From Anastrepha obliqua (Eukaryota > Arthropoda > Insecta > Diptera > Tephritidae), in NCBI RefSeq assembly GCF_027943255.1, contig NC_072893.1, forward strand, positions 34,122,001 to 34,186,000: DNA of 64,000 bases, written 5' to 3'. Below the pieces are notes generated by a model. That model ran no database searches, was not told where the DNA came from, and was given only the letters and a program-made list of their open reading frames with translations. Position numbers and translations under genes: made by a program. This document shows, piece after piece, positions 44,913-59,590 of the stretch; the stretch's first letter is position 1, and every line of letters starts with the position of its first letter.

Positions 44913-47900
44913 TTACCGTCGACTGTTCAACATCTGCAAGTAGTACTCACAATTGGTGCAGTAGACGGCGGGCGCGATCACATGCCGCTTCCGGCACAAA
45001 TTGCATTCCACCGCCTTGGCGGATGCCTTGACGATGGCGTTGTTGTAGACGCGTGTCGGTATTGCAGTCACATTGACGCTGCTGTCGGCTGCCGCAGCCG
45101 CTGCCATCGCCATTACCGCGGGCAGCCCATTTTGTTGCGCTGCGGCTGTGCTGTTGTTGACGTTGGCGTTGGTGGCGGTGAGATTCATCGGTTTCGGTGG
45201 TAGCGCCGCTGACATGTTGCTGCTGCTGTTGTTGTTATTGTTGCTGCCATTGCACAGCGAGTCCGTTTCACCTTTGGTGCCAGGCTCAAAGCTAACCTTC
45301 TTCTGATGTGATGCCTTGGTGTGTTGTGGTTGGCTGTTGGCGCTCATCGCCAGTGCGGCGGCTGAGTTCTGTGGCAAAGGAAAGTAAGGCGAGGGCGCGG
45401 CAGTTGTGTTTTGTGCTGTTGTCGGTGATGGGTAGGGATGTTGTGGCTTCGGCATGTTGTTGCTGGGAAATTGTTCGCTAGCGGGGTATCCGTGCGGTAG
45501 CGGCACGCGTTGATAGGGTGAGGGCAGTGGTGGCGCGTCCAGACCTGGCACGCCCGGATAGTAGGCTGCATTCGATGGCATTTGTTGTTGTTGTTGCTGC
45601 TGTTGCTGTTGTTGCAAATGTTGTTGGTGCTTTTGCAATTGCACTGAGTAGCTCTGCTGCTGGTGATTCATGTGTGTGCGCGGTATGCTCACATAGCTCG
45701 ATTGCGCGTCCAAATGTTGTTGCTGTTGCTGCTGCTGCTGAGCTGCTAGCATCTGCATATGTTGCTGCGTGGCAACATTAGCGATGCCGCTCATGCTAGT
45801 GCGCGCCGGCAACAAAACATGATTGTTGTTGTTGTTGTTGAGATTGTTGACATGCATACGCTCATCGTATTGTGCGTGCTGCTGATGTGCCGGTGGCAGC
45901 GGTGGTGGCGGCAGCTGTGAAGTGTATTGTTGTTGCTGTTGGTGTTGTTGCATACGATAAATGTCCTGCATGGGCGTGTACACCTGACCCGCTTGCATGT
46001 ATGGTACAGCAGCCTGGTGCTGTTGTTGTTGTTGCTGCTGATGCTGCTGCTGCTGTTGCTGAATTTGCTGTTGTTGTTGCCGCAGCGCTTCCAGCTGTGG
46101 GCGTTGCAACTGCACGTAGCGCTGCATCTCTTGCCCCTGCAAAGGCACCGGGCGCCGATCGCCGCCCAACATTGGCGACTGTTGCGCCAAAGTGGGTGGC
46201 GGTGGTAGTTGTTGTTGTTGCTGAACTGGAGGCGGCAGGGGCTGCACGATGCGCGGTTGTGCTTCCGTTGGCAGTCGTATGATATTCTGTTGCTGTTGCT
46301 GTATCATTTGCGCCGTTACTTTATCGTTGGGATTTTGCGCTGTACGCAAAACGCGCTCTAGAATCGGATTCGGTATAAAATCGTCGTCTTCCTCATTGTC
46401 CGCTGTTGCCACAAGTATCACCTGATCGCAGAAAGATACGCTTTTCTTCTTGACGCGCTTTGGCACTGTAGCGGTGGCCGCACTTTGTTGTATGGCTTGC
46501 TGCTGTTGCTGTTGCGGCTGCGGTTGCTGTTGTTGCACGGCTGGCGTATTGTTCAGCGTTTGCTGTACCATTGTATTGAGCATCTCCACCTCACGCAGCT
46601 CCTCGGCGATCTGTGATTGCGTCACTTCGTATTTCGGCTTGGGCAACACCTGGTGCGGCGGTAGGCGCTGCAAGCGTTGTGGCGCGCAGTCCACTTCATC
46701 CGATTCGGGTTTGGGTGGCAGTGTGCTTGGTGTGGGTGTCGCCGCCATGACATGGTGATTCGGTGGCGGTAAGCCATTCATTTGTGTGCGAATTTGTGGC
46801 TTTGTTGCATTGAGCAACAGTTCTTGTGATGAGTAGGAGCGCAGTGGCTGCTGTTCATTGGCGCCGGCTGATTTCGACTGTTCGAAACGATGAGCTAACT
46901 CGCGTACGCCATTGGACTGTTGTGTTAAGTGCGCGACTGGTGAGTCTGTGGCACGTTGCGCATTTCTGAGATCAGTTTGCTTGGCCTGTAATTCTTTTAG
47001 CCAGGTAGAGGGTTCGCTGGTCGGCGTAGCCTGCTCTTTACGCATTTTCATCAATTGGTGCCGTTGCTGCAATTGCGCCAATATGCTGGAGGTGCCCTCC
47101 AGCGTCTCCATATTGCGTTGTTGTTTGTTTGCCTCAAGCACTTGAATCTGATTGATCTGATGATTTAGCGGTTCGAGATCGATTTCCGGTGGCGGCGGTG
47201 GGAAATCTTCGCTGGCCTGTCGCGAGTGGCACACCGACTGCGGTGGGCTTGGATATGGCGGCAATTCTAGTGGTACTTCGCTTGGATTACTGCTGCTTCC
47301 TCTGCCATTACCATTTCCTCCGCCAGCAATGCCGTCTACTTCATCTCTACCAAGATCGATCGCTGTAGCAGTATAACCGTTATGGTGCTGATATTGTCCC
47401 ACGATGTTCGATGGCTGATACAAGCTGTCCTTGAGCGGACTCTGTTCGTTGTGTACCTGCGCGCAGGTCGTAATGATGGTTTGGCACGAGTCCTCACTGA
47501 TTGAAGTGTTGGAACTCATTGCGGAAATATTGGATAGATTCGCCTCGTGGTGAAAATGTTGTAGTACCGCTGCGTCCTGTTGCTGCTGCAATGCCAATTG
47601 TTGCTGCAGCTGCTGTTGTGTCAGTGCAGAGCTGGTGCGCATAGGCGGCGGTGGCGCGACCTTAGCAACGACTGTCAATTGGCGTCCACTGCCGTGGAAG
47701 CTTTTGCGCATAAGTTTGCTGCGTTCTAAATTCGGATTGGCATTGTTCGAGTCGCGATAGTCAAAGTGACCTTCCGAGATGTAGCCGCTCATGCCATTCT
47801 TGCCATTCAAACCCACCGAGCTGTCGTCCACTGAAGTGGCTAGTTGCGGAGGTGCTTCTTTCTGGTTTGCCGCATCATCTCCGGCCTCGGTTAGATCGGG

Positions 47901-50900
47901 CATGGAGCGATTCTTGCGACGTATGAGTCCACCCATAAGTAGCTTACGCCGTATTTTATGTTGCTTCTTGCCATTCTTGTCCTTCTCTTTCTTTTCATCC
48001 TTCTCCTCTTTGTGCTTTTTTAGCGTATCTTTCGCGTTCACCAACAAAGTTTCGGTCAGCGAAAACTCACGCGTCAGCTTATTGCGATCCTCACTGCGAC
48101 TGCGCTTCTCCTTCTCCGACTTGCTGCTGCTGCGTCCAAACAACGAGCGGCTTTCGCGTTCCGGCTTAGCGGACACCGGTTGTGGCGGTTCATATTCGAT
48201 GGCATTATCATCATTACCCACCGCGGCTGCCAATGCCTTCAATGGGCTCTTCTTCTTCGGCAGTGTTGCGTAGATTTCAATGCTTTTATTTGCTGCTGTG
48301 GTGGCGGCTGTGGTGCTTACCTGCATTGGCGTCTTGTCCAAAGTCTTGTCTTTGCTATTTTGTCGTACGTGTTTCACACTGCTGTTGCTGCCCTCACGCA
48401 TGTGCTTCATCTCCGGCATGGCGTCCATGTCAGCGCCCTTCTCCACTAAAATGCGACGGTGCAGACTGCGTGCACGCATTACGCACGTATTGTGTTTCAT
48501 GCGTGCAAATGTCATGGTGTGTGGATTGCTGTAGGGTGCATCCATGGCGGCGCGTGCGCGCCCGGCAGCAGCATTGCACAGCACGAGTGCGGTTTCGAGG
48601 TCGTGTGATTCCTCGACGAGCCGTGACTTCTCCAGCAGTTGGTCGGCCTCGTTGCAGAGCTTTTCACAGTCACCGGAGAGCATTGTGGAAGCACCGGCCT
48701 CGGGTATCTTAGCGAGTTGTGGATTTAAATGGTGCTTTGGCGGATACGAATCGGTAGAGCTAAGCGAGAATGAATCGTAACCGGGATCGTAAGGCAATCC
48801 ATTGCGTGTGGGGCTTTGTGGTACTGCCGGCGGATTGCGCTTGCCCACCATGTACAGATAGGGATTATCCAAAGTGGTGGATGAAGCTGAGCTTGCGCTA
48901 TTGCGATCGCCTGACCAGTTGCCCGAGTCGCGACGACGTGGCTGATTCAAGTGATCGGGCATGGTGAGACCATCGCTGGGCGGTGACGAGCCATTCGAAG
49001 AGCCACTAACATGACCAGATTCAGCGCTCTGACTGCGCTGCAACTGTAAATGATACTTGCGCACCAGTTGGGCGTTGAGTACTTTGCCAATTTTATGAGC
49101 CAGCGAATCAGCATCCTTCTCATCAGCTGTTTGATTCGTCGCCACACTGCCGTTATTGGCGAAAATCTTGTCCTGCACGACGCTCAAATTCTGATACTGT
49201 TGTGCATTCAACACATGCTCCACAGTCTTGCGGCTTATGTAGGCGTCGGTCTCATCGCTATTGATCGGTGCGGCAGACGGTGCGCTTGCAAAGATATTCT
49301 TCTGTATGACACTCAGGTTCTGATAGTCGTTGGGTGAACGCAGTGGTGTCGGTGTAATGGCACGTCGGGTATTGCCCAGATTCGGTTTGTCCGGTGTGAT
49401 GGGACTTGGTGTGATGGCGCGACGTACAATAGTGGATTGGTTAGACTCTGGCGCGAATTGTGATCCACCTGAGGGTGGTTGTGGCACAGCATAGAGAAGA
49501 AGTAAGGGTTGATAGCGACCGCGACTGCACTTATCGACAACGCCTTCCCAGTTGGGGCCAACCTACAGCGAGTGAGAGAGAGAGAGTGAGAGAGAAAGAC
49601 GTTAGGCATACACAAATGAAAATGGGCGAGAGTAAATAAGCTCGACTTACCTCCTTCACATTTGCATCATCGAAGTACACCCAAACTTTGAGTTTGGTAT
49701 GGAAGAAGAAGGTCGTGTAATGTTTGCCGTAATACGAGACAATACCAACCAATTCGTGTTGTACATTTTGAGCCCAACGATGTTCGGCTACCTGATGGAA
49801 AACGTCCGACAGACGTAAACTGGTGCCAATCGCTTTGAGCACAGCATGCACTTGATCGGCAGCAGGACGCTCCGAGTCCCACACAATGCCGATCGAAACA
49901 ACATCTGGCCGATTAAGCAGCGCGCGACAGATGCCAATCTTGGCGCCACAAGCATTCTGTGAGATGAAAACAAGTTTAGATTTAGATTTATTTGGATACG
50001 AATATGGTGAGTGGAAGCTATGAAAGTCTAAAAACGCCACTTACCGGACAATCTCTGATGTCACCCATATTACCAGCGGCGCGCAACAATTGGCCAAATG
50101 TCAGTTGCTGATGATTTTGCAATGCCAAACTATTTTGTGAGGTCAACGCTGATGCTGAAACATAGTGGACCATCTGGAAAGAGAAGTGAACAAAAACAAA
50201 AATAAATTATTTGCTGAAGCCAAATTTGTATAGATGTTTTTAATTGTGTTTTAGATTTCCTACTCGTTTACAATTAAAATTATTTTATGGTATACATTTA
50301 CTTTTCAGGTCGTCCACCTAACCAAATTCAAAAGGTGCGGTGCTGGTAGCCCGCGTGGGTTCATTCATTGTGCAAATGAATGTGTTGACCAAGCGAGCGG
50401 GCTACACAAATTTTCGCTTAATCAAAATCAAACTCAAATCACAAGAAGTGGAGCTGTCGAATGTAAGTGAAGCTGTGCAATGAGTTTCAACTGCTCGCGA
50501 GGCAGTGCTTGTCGAACAAATTAAAATACGCTCAACACTGACCAAAAATGGGCAGCCAGCTTGACCGCTGGAGGTGAGCATAGCCTGATTACATTTGGGA
50601 ATTTGGAAAATCAATGCTACTACTGTGTGTTCACACCGGAAAACGCCCACTTGAGAAACTCGACAAACCGAAATCACGCAGTTGACCAAAGTTGGCAAAG
50701 TGCGGGGGCAGCTGGTGGACAAGTGGTTACGGTTAGAAGCGTTGCAGCACGTGTTTGAGCGCTTCGATACGCTTTGATATGCTTTTAATTGTCATTTAAT
50801 TTAATCGACTTTACTAAATACGTGCATGTTTTGCCTTTTTCTTTTTCGTTTGCCTTTACGCTGCCCACAGCTGTAGATGTTGGCGTAGAAGTTGCCGCGC

Positions 50901-53900
50901 GTGAATTGGAGCAACTGCAGTATAAAGTCACAAAAACAACCATACAAGACAAAAACAAAAATATATAAATAAAAAAAAAACACAAAAACAACAGCGCACC
51001 CAATAACGTTTAATTCATGCGCAGATAAATAAAAGAAATAAAGAGCGAAAAGGCAGCGCGAGAAAAAAACTTGAACTCAAGTCATATGAGGTAAAGCTTA
51101 ATAATAGGCGTTTGCGCATTAAAATTCAAAAATACCACACAGTCGTCTACATATAGCGTACGTCAACACCCGTTTGCGCTACATTCTTTTTTTCTAGTAA
51201 CATGACTTTTCTCGTGCAATGTACATATAAGTGGTGAGGCGGTTGACAAAAGGTAGCCGCACTTTGTTACCATTTGAGTGGAGTTGTTATTGTTTTTTTT
51301 TTTTTGTTTTTTTCGTCATAGCCATTGTTAAGCGAGCGGTGTTTAGAATATATTTTTCCTTTTATTTTTATAATTTTTTTCTTATTTATTTAATTTTTTT
51401 TTATTTTTTATTTTTTGCTTCACCACTAATGAGTTCATTTCGGGGCGTGGGCCCGCATGCTGCTTTGTTGAAAAGTTGTGTATTGTATGCGGGTCAAACA
51501 ATACAAATTAAACGCGTTATAAGAAATATCGAGAAAAAAAATTTGAGGAAAAAAAAATGAAATGTAATCGATTCGCACAAACACATTGAAAAGCAAGCTC
51601 ATGGCCATTTCTCGCAGAACCCTTTCATTTTCACTTGGCAAGCCAGAAAGCAAACGGCCAAACGGCGCGCCAAATCCATTTTGCCATGCTTCCTGATCGC
51701 TTGAGTGACAGTGAGTGGCACTAATATTGGCACAATCTGAACAAGAATAGTTGAAGTCGTGCTGTGGGCGATGTCAGTTGTCAAGCCAACCAGCCAATCA
51801 GCTAACTGTTGAAGCTTTAAGGCGATTATTAGTGCTTACATGAGATCATTCCATAATTCTTATTGGCATTACATTATCGATATGCACATAATGCCATTTA
51901 ATTTAGACCAGAGAGGGAGTTGGTAGAATAGTAGTGTGATTAATACGCATTTACTAGCATTTCTTGGATAGTTAAACTTTTAAAATACGAGCAGATTGAT
52001 ACTGATATTGAAAAGTGCTCATCAAAGTGCTTATGTAAGCCGCACTCATCATCATCATAATGGGGCAGCGTTACAGCTCGAGGCGCGCTTTAGCTTCATT
52101 CACGATTCGTTTCCCTACATCTCAATTCTCGGTAACAGTTCTCCAGTTTCTAACACCCAGTGTTTCCTCTTGGTAACGAGGAGGTGGCAACAAAATTGTA
52201 CGGAAGCGCTAGTTGGATTCTGGACGAATCGACACTTAAACCAACCAAACCAACACCCAGTCTCCTCAGGTCCATTAGAACTTGTTCAAACCATGCTAGT
52301 CTGGGACGTCCTCGTGATGTAGGCGCAAGGGCGTTGTATGACACTATTGTTTTCTGGGAGTGATCATCTCTTATGCGTGAAATGATAAAAAATAAAGGTT
52401 ATGACATCCTTTTCTCTCAGTAAATACCCTGTTTTGTCTGGCTCAGTGGTATTCGTTCTGCGAAAATTGGTTTAGAAGCTGCTGTCGCCATATCACCCAT
52501 CGCCCCATAAAAACGCACCCATCGTTCGGTAAACACTTAGACCTTATAGGTCCGTTGTGATGCCACTGTACGACACGGAACCTCATTTATATTCCTTCGT
52601 GAAACAATTTTGTAGCTCTTATGAAGCGTAGAATGTATCCAATCCCCACACCGGACTGTTCCGTAAGAGAATTGCAAAAATATCTACCTAAAAACCTGCT
52701 CTGATTTTAGCTAAGGCTGGACAATTGCAAAGGAAGTGATCAACTGTTTCTTTCTCATCTCTACAACTTCTACAATATTCATGTCTCCAATGACCGGTGA
52801 CACAAGCCACGATCTTCGAGATATCTTCTATTGAGAGGCTAAGCTATTTCTTTGTCCTTTTCTTGTTTATTTGCAGCCATAGTAGCCCAGCTGTTACGCA
52901 TGTATCTTCATCTTCCCATGTCCTATTGGCCTCTTGGGTAATGTTGTTTTTTATTATTAATTTACTCGTGGCCAAAGGTATTCCAATGGTTCTTTTATCA
53001 CGGAACAGTTGAAAAGCAGTACCTTTTCTGGTTAGCTCGGGTATGCCTGCCTTGGGTATGAAAGCAACTTTTGTCTCTCTCTATCCTAGCGGAATGTGGC
53101 CCATGTTAAGAAAACTTCTAACGATAATTTTAATAAACGGTGAGGCAATATCCCGTGATTTCTGCAATTCCAGTTGATTTATAAGGACCAAAAGGGTCGA
53201 TAGCCCATTTAATCTTTGCGTCTGTCACTAATAGACTTCTTAAGTTGGACTACCTTTCTGATTAGCAGAGTAAAGAAAACAAGTACCGAAAAATTGTCGT
53301 TCAAAATAATGGTGCGAAATTCCCCTGAGGCTTTCATCAAAAAAATCAAGCGAATGTTGTTAAAGCTACAGAGTTCGGCATACACACATTTTCATTTTCA
53401 GTTTATTGGTGCCGTTTCTTGTTTATTCAAATTTTCAGAAATCTTAATAAAATCTACAGTACATGATTCATTACACCTTTTAAAGAATATCCTATAATTT
53501 ATTTCTTAAACTTGACTTCTTCTTAATTATTTACGAAAATATTTTGTAGTTTTAATAATAAACAAAAATTTAAAACTCAAATCATCAGCATCATTAAAAA
53601 CATTTTTTTTTTGTCGCTGATCTCAATCAGCCAAGAGCGCCGACACATTTGGTATTTTTTGATATTATACCCTTACCCGAACAGTCATGCCCGTTTTTGA
53701 GAAAAAGTAATTATACACATTTATTTCAAACTAGTCTGCGTAAAGCAATTCAAGGCTGCTTCGAACACATTCATTTAACAATTATGAGCGAGTGGCCAGT
53801 AGGGAAAACTTTACGCAAACTGGTACCACTAATACTAGTTAGTAACTAGTGTCATTTGAATATAATAAGGAACTAGTTTGAAAGTAGTTCGGTTTTATTA

Positions 53901-56900
53901 GTTTATATTTTCAACTATTGATAATATTGAGTTAAATTAAAAATAAAATCATTTATTTGCACTGAATAAAATAAAGAATTTTTAATAAAAAAAGTTTTTA
54001 ATATAAATAAAAAAAGTATTATGTTTTTAGCTTTGTTTATTTAATATTTTAATTAGTGCTAATTCAAAACTATCCAAAAAACAGGTAGGTAAGTAATGGG
54101 AATAAAGTAAAGTCCAAATTTATTTTAGGGTTAAGTAGATAACCGCCAAGGGTGATAGATTACTAGGCTTAGCTATCAGCTCTGGTGAAAAACAAATCGG
54201 CAGCAGAGTTCTTCCCGCTCATGTCCCACATCAAGAATGATAGATTTACCAGGTTTGGCTAATAACTGGGGTGAGAAACAAAATTGTGAAGGGAATTTCG
54301 GCTGCCACGTCATGGGGTGATTCACCAGCAGAATTACGACCGCTCATTTCACACATATTGACACAATCGTTCAATCAGTCATAGTACAGACGGCAACGCA
54401 GCAATATGAGCGGAGCCTGTGTTGTTTTTTTCGTTTATCACCAACACAATCTCTGTTTTTTTTTCGCAAACAAACCGCCGTCACAACTCTAATGACGTAA
54501 GCAAATCAGCTGATTCTTTCAAAATCGCTGAATACCAGTTTACGGTCTGATTTTGGCCACACCTCTAAAATCTTTTCACCATGGGTCACCGTGGTCGGAA
54601 AAGTTGGTATGACTATTATTCGGTTAGTTGTCCATTTTGGACATGGAACACCAAGCAAATTAACCACCTCTCAGTAGGCAATGGCAATAACTAAGTTAGA
54701 TTGATCAGTCTACTTTTATGTACTTATGTTAACCCCTTATGGCACAATTTCGTAAACTTATAGATATTCTTAATGTACATACTTTTTCACAGAATTTATT
54801 GACAAGGCTTGTTTTACGAAGTCTGCAATGGTGTGAATGGCCAATAACTCTAGTTAAGCGAGGCGCTCGGTGAAAAGTGTTCACCCGAATTTTGTTCAGC
54901 GATGAGGCCCATTTTTGGCTTAATGGCAACACCAATGAGTAAAATAAGCAACCCGAAACCATTCAAGAACAGCCATTACATCCATAGAAAACAACCGTTT
55001 GGTGCGGTCTATAGGCTGAAGGAATCATCGGTCCATACCCAAAGACAATATAACAGTGAATGGCGCACGCCATCGCACCATGATAAACGATTTTTTGATG
55101 CGAGATGCCGGAAATTGAAGCCAGTGATCTCCACAACTTTTGGTTTCAACAAGACGGCGCTACTTGTCATACAGCTCGTGAAATCATGTATATACTGCAT
55201 AGTCGTTTTGGTAAGCAATTTATCCCCCGTCTCGGATTGACCACCAAGATCGTGTGATATCACACCTTTGAACTTTTATTTGTAGTGGTATGTAAAGTCT
55301 TAATGTTTTGTGGATAAACCAGCTGTGATTTAAGCATTGGAAGCCCATACCACTGAAGTTATTCACGAGATACCGACCGAAGTACTCCAGCGAGTCATTA
55401 AAAATTGGTGTTGATGGGTGGCCGGATTACGTGGCAGTTGCGGCTAACATTTGCAAGAGATTATCTTTAGAAAAATAAATTTCATGACTGGTTCTACATT
55501 GCCCAACCAATTTGAATTTTATTCTTTTTTTATTTCGATTTAAAATCCGATACCTCTAAATTGGTCACCCTTTATAATTGGCACTTACGCCCTTTTTAGG
55601 TGTTTGGCTGAGCTCCTCCTCTTATTTGTGGTATGCGCCTTGATGTTGTTTCACAAATGGAGGAACCTACAGTTTTACGACACCTACGAACTGTAGATGT
55701 TTTTTATGAGATGCTTTTTCATGGCAGAAATACACTCGGAGGTTTGCCATTGCCTGACGAGGGGCGACCGCCATTAGAAAAAAAATTATTTATCATTTTG
55801 GTGTTACATGCACGAAGACTCGAACCTATGCATTTTCAATTGGCAGTCACGTACTAACCCTTCGGCTGCGGCTAACATTTTTTTCAGCTGTTGATTTCAG
55901 CTTCCAAATTCTTGACAAATTTTTGAGTTTTATGACTCGCCGCCAAATCAAGAAAGGGATCGTGTGTCACTTAGATTACGTCCAACGCATCGGTTAAGCT
56001 GGAGAAAAATACTTGTTCGATTTGTTATTAAAAAAGCAGGGGAGTAAATAATTATATAAGTTGATTGCACTGTTGGTGGATAGATTTTCAGCCCAGAAGC
56101 GCTGCATAAGAATCGCTCTACAATCCCTCAATGATGTGTTTTGTGATGAAGTGTAGTGTGAGATCTACTGAACACTCTTCTCAAGTGCACCTACTTGTTT
56201 AGTGTTAGGGATCAGGAGTTATACGCTCTTTCATCATGCTTTTATTCTCTATATTTTTTTCTTACGAAATTCTAGTAGAAAACTTGTAGAAATTTTATCG
56301 AGGCAGACGGAAGTAACTTATTTGGTGCGAAGCTATGTGAAATTACAATGCAAAAATTTGTAAAATTATTAAAGCACAGAGCCAATAGATTTTCCGGCAT
56401 GGTACTTAGACGAAATACAGTTAGTTGCGCGTTTTTAGTTATCCTATATCGATTTGCCAACTACTTCAACAATTCATTAATCTCTTTTGTCAAACTGTCC
56501 TTCAACACACGATTAATGCTTGATAGATACAAATATATGTATGTATATATGTATTTACACTGTATATTTCAACAGTTAAGCCATTCAAGTGAGAAAAAGA
56601 GTGGCGTAAGAAAAAATCAATGATTTGCACAAATTAACTTATGGCCAACAACAAGTAAATTTTCACATGAACGACGCAATTCTCAAGCGATTTTATTTAG
56701 CTGGCATGAATATTTATATTATTTTGTGTATATATAATACATATATAATATTTATATATGATATGTATGTATGTATGTATACATACTTTTAAATTAAATA
56801 GTGTAGCTACTGAAAAATGCTAGAAAAAATTAGAACAAGTGCGCAGGTGCTTGACAGTTCTACAGTTGGCGTGGATTTGCTTGACTTCGGCGCACTTGAA

Positions 56901-59540
56901 CTGGTTCTCAGAGGCTGTGGCGTTCGAAAACTTCAACTTGAATGCGTCTTAAAGTATTTTCAATTGCATGTTTGCCGCTATAGTTAAGTGAATTCTGCGC
57001 TGTTAATTTGTAGAAAAAAAAACGCTTAACACTTATTAACTTTATTTATATGCATTTAATTTTTGAAAACTTTTCTCATTAATTCACAGCAGTGCAGTAA
57101 CAAAGATGTCAGACTCGTTTAATTCGCACCAATTCATTAACTAGTTTTGCGTGTGAATGTGCAACCACGTATCTACATATCTACACACATATACTCGCAC
57201 ATGTTGCATGAATGTGTGCAACTAATGTCTGTCTAACTTGATGCTGATTTATGCCGCTGTGCTTGAATGCCAACTTTTTACTTCTATTCTTTTGCTTTGC
57301 TTCTTGTGTGCAGCGTTACGGCAATAACTCGGTGTTAACTGCGAGATTTGTATGTATGAATGTATGTATGTATGTAACTAAGCAAAGCGTTGCAGAAATT
57401 TGCATACTTGAACTTAACATCAAATAGCAGTGGAGCACTGCAAGTGCGGGGTGCGGGGTAATGGCGCAGAAGGTTTTCATTGTATCAAGCAAGCAAATAC
57501 TACCAGCAGCTAAAGTCATAATGCTGGCCGTAGGGCAAGTAGTGGTCTTGACGTTCATTTGCCGTGATGTGGGCGTTTGTTGGGGAAAGGAGGTTTAATT
57601 CTAAGATTTCGTGCCACTGCAGATTTTTGCGCCTTCAAGTGGCTTTACTGGTTTCCGAGTGCACATGAATGAATTAATTTTCCATGAGAAGGCGTTTATA
57701 GCAGATTTATTTATTGGAAAAAGTTGACAGAACAGGTTTGGCAATATTTATGACAAATTATTGAGAATTAGTTCTTGTTTTTATAAAAGTTAAATGCGAG
57801 AATTTCTTAGGCGCCTACTGTGAGCCATTTTTTTTTAAACTTATTTGTGTAGAAGTCAGTAGAGTAGTGTTATAAGCTTCATTCTCATTTTAAAATGTCG
57901 AACTCACTATTGACTAAAAATTAAAAAAAAAGTAAAAAAAAAAATATTAAAAAAAAATTTAAAAAATATATATCTACAAATATACAAAAATAGCAATATT
58001 TAAAGGGTTTCTGCAGCATTTCAGAAATTATTGAGACTGGGCTGCTGCTGACTGATTAATGTCTTAGCCTTCTTGCTAAAGCATTGTAAGTAAGATAAAT
58101 TTAATTTAAGGGGTTAGGGCTAGTCAGAATTTTCAAAAAATTTGAGTTTTTTTTACATTTTCTTAAAGTATAATATCTTAAAAATATTGTGTGAAAATTT
58201 GAAGTGAATCCGACAAATACTTTTCGAGTTATTCAACAATTAACAAAGGACGTTCGGGCGCCCCAAAATCGATAGCAAAACTTTAAATGTGTTTTCTCAA
58301 AACTATGTCTTCTGAATTGGTGATCTCTGTAACTTAAAAACCGCTTGGTAAATTTCAATAAAATTTATACTACCTGTGAAAAACAGGTGCCTGGTGCCTG
58401 ATCTAAGGATCTTTTTTTTCAAAAATTTCGATTTTTTTAACAATTAATTGTCGGTTTTTATCACGAAAATCTGACAAATATATCCTTAGGCCACCATATT
58501 GTTAATTTGGAAAAAAAACTTCGATGAGGCACAAGATTATCCATTAAGAAAACTAATTTCTCTTGCCCGATTGATTTTAGATGAATCTCCAAGGACTTGT
58601 GATGATCACTGCAAGGGACTTCTGAAAAAAACGGGTTCCACACAAACAGCGATAACTTTTACAATTATTTTTTTTTTTTGAAATTTTGCTAAAGTCAAGT
58701 CGAAACCTGATGTATTAATGCTATGTTTTTATTTTTGGAAAATAAAGCAATTGACTAGCAAAAAAACAAATCATTGAAAATCATCATTTTCTCGGGCCTC
58801 TGACTACCTCTAACCCCTTATGTTTCAGAGATAATACGTTAACTATGATGCAGCTCAATAGGTACCGTTTTCTTGCGAAATCAAAAACATTATAGATCAA
58901 CGCTTTCCTGCACTGTATTCTATCATATGGGCTGCATTCGCAAGCAAAATTTTGCTACAAAAAGGGCCAGAAATCGTGCAATTTCTACGCCTACTTTCTA
59001 TGCGACTGTAGCAAAGCGCGCCAAATATCAACTTACAGTTTTAAGTCGTCGCCGAACGGCGAATGGTGTTTTATGAGGAGCTTTTTTATGGCAGAAATAC
59101 AGTCTGAGGTTTGCCATTGCCTGACGAGAGGCGACTACCATTAGACATTTTTTTTTTTATTATTTTGGTGTTTCACAGAGGTTCAAACCTACGTACTCGA
59201 ATGGTAGTCACGCACCACTCCCTGCGGCTACGGGGACCAAATTGTTATAATTTAAATTTATAATAACTTAAATTTTATTAATATTATATAATAAAAACTT
59301 TATTATTATTACTGTGTTTCCATCCACGCAGTAAATAAGAATAATTTGATCCTTCAATATTTTTGCAAGTTTTCATTAGATTTATTCTAAAAAAAAGTGT
59401 ATATGAATGCCATTATTTCATTTGAAATTACTTTCCAAAATTGTATTGTTGTTTATTTTAAATTTTTGTAAGCCTTTGTAAAATAATAATTTTATTTTAA
59501 TTTTCCATTCAATAAAAAAAAAATATTTGGTTGCTCTTTA

Positions 59541-59590
<50 letters not shown>

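Noticed and set aside
45073..46282. Long plus-strand ORFs rich in Leu, Ala and Val opposite echinus
   Set aside because: They are the antisense reading of CAG/CAA glutamine runs in the echinus exon.
50402..50758. Short ORFs on both strands just upstream of echinus exon 3
   Set aside because: They lie inside the large intron, lack recognisable content and have no consensus splice signals in a useful phase.
59541..59589. CT array as a possible CRISPR-like or regulatory array
   Set aside because: It is a plain dinucleotide microsatellite with no spacer structure.
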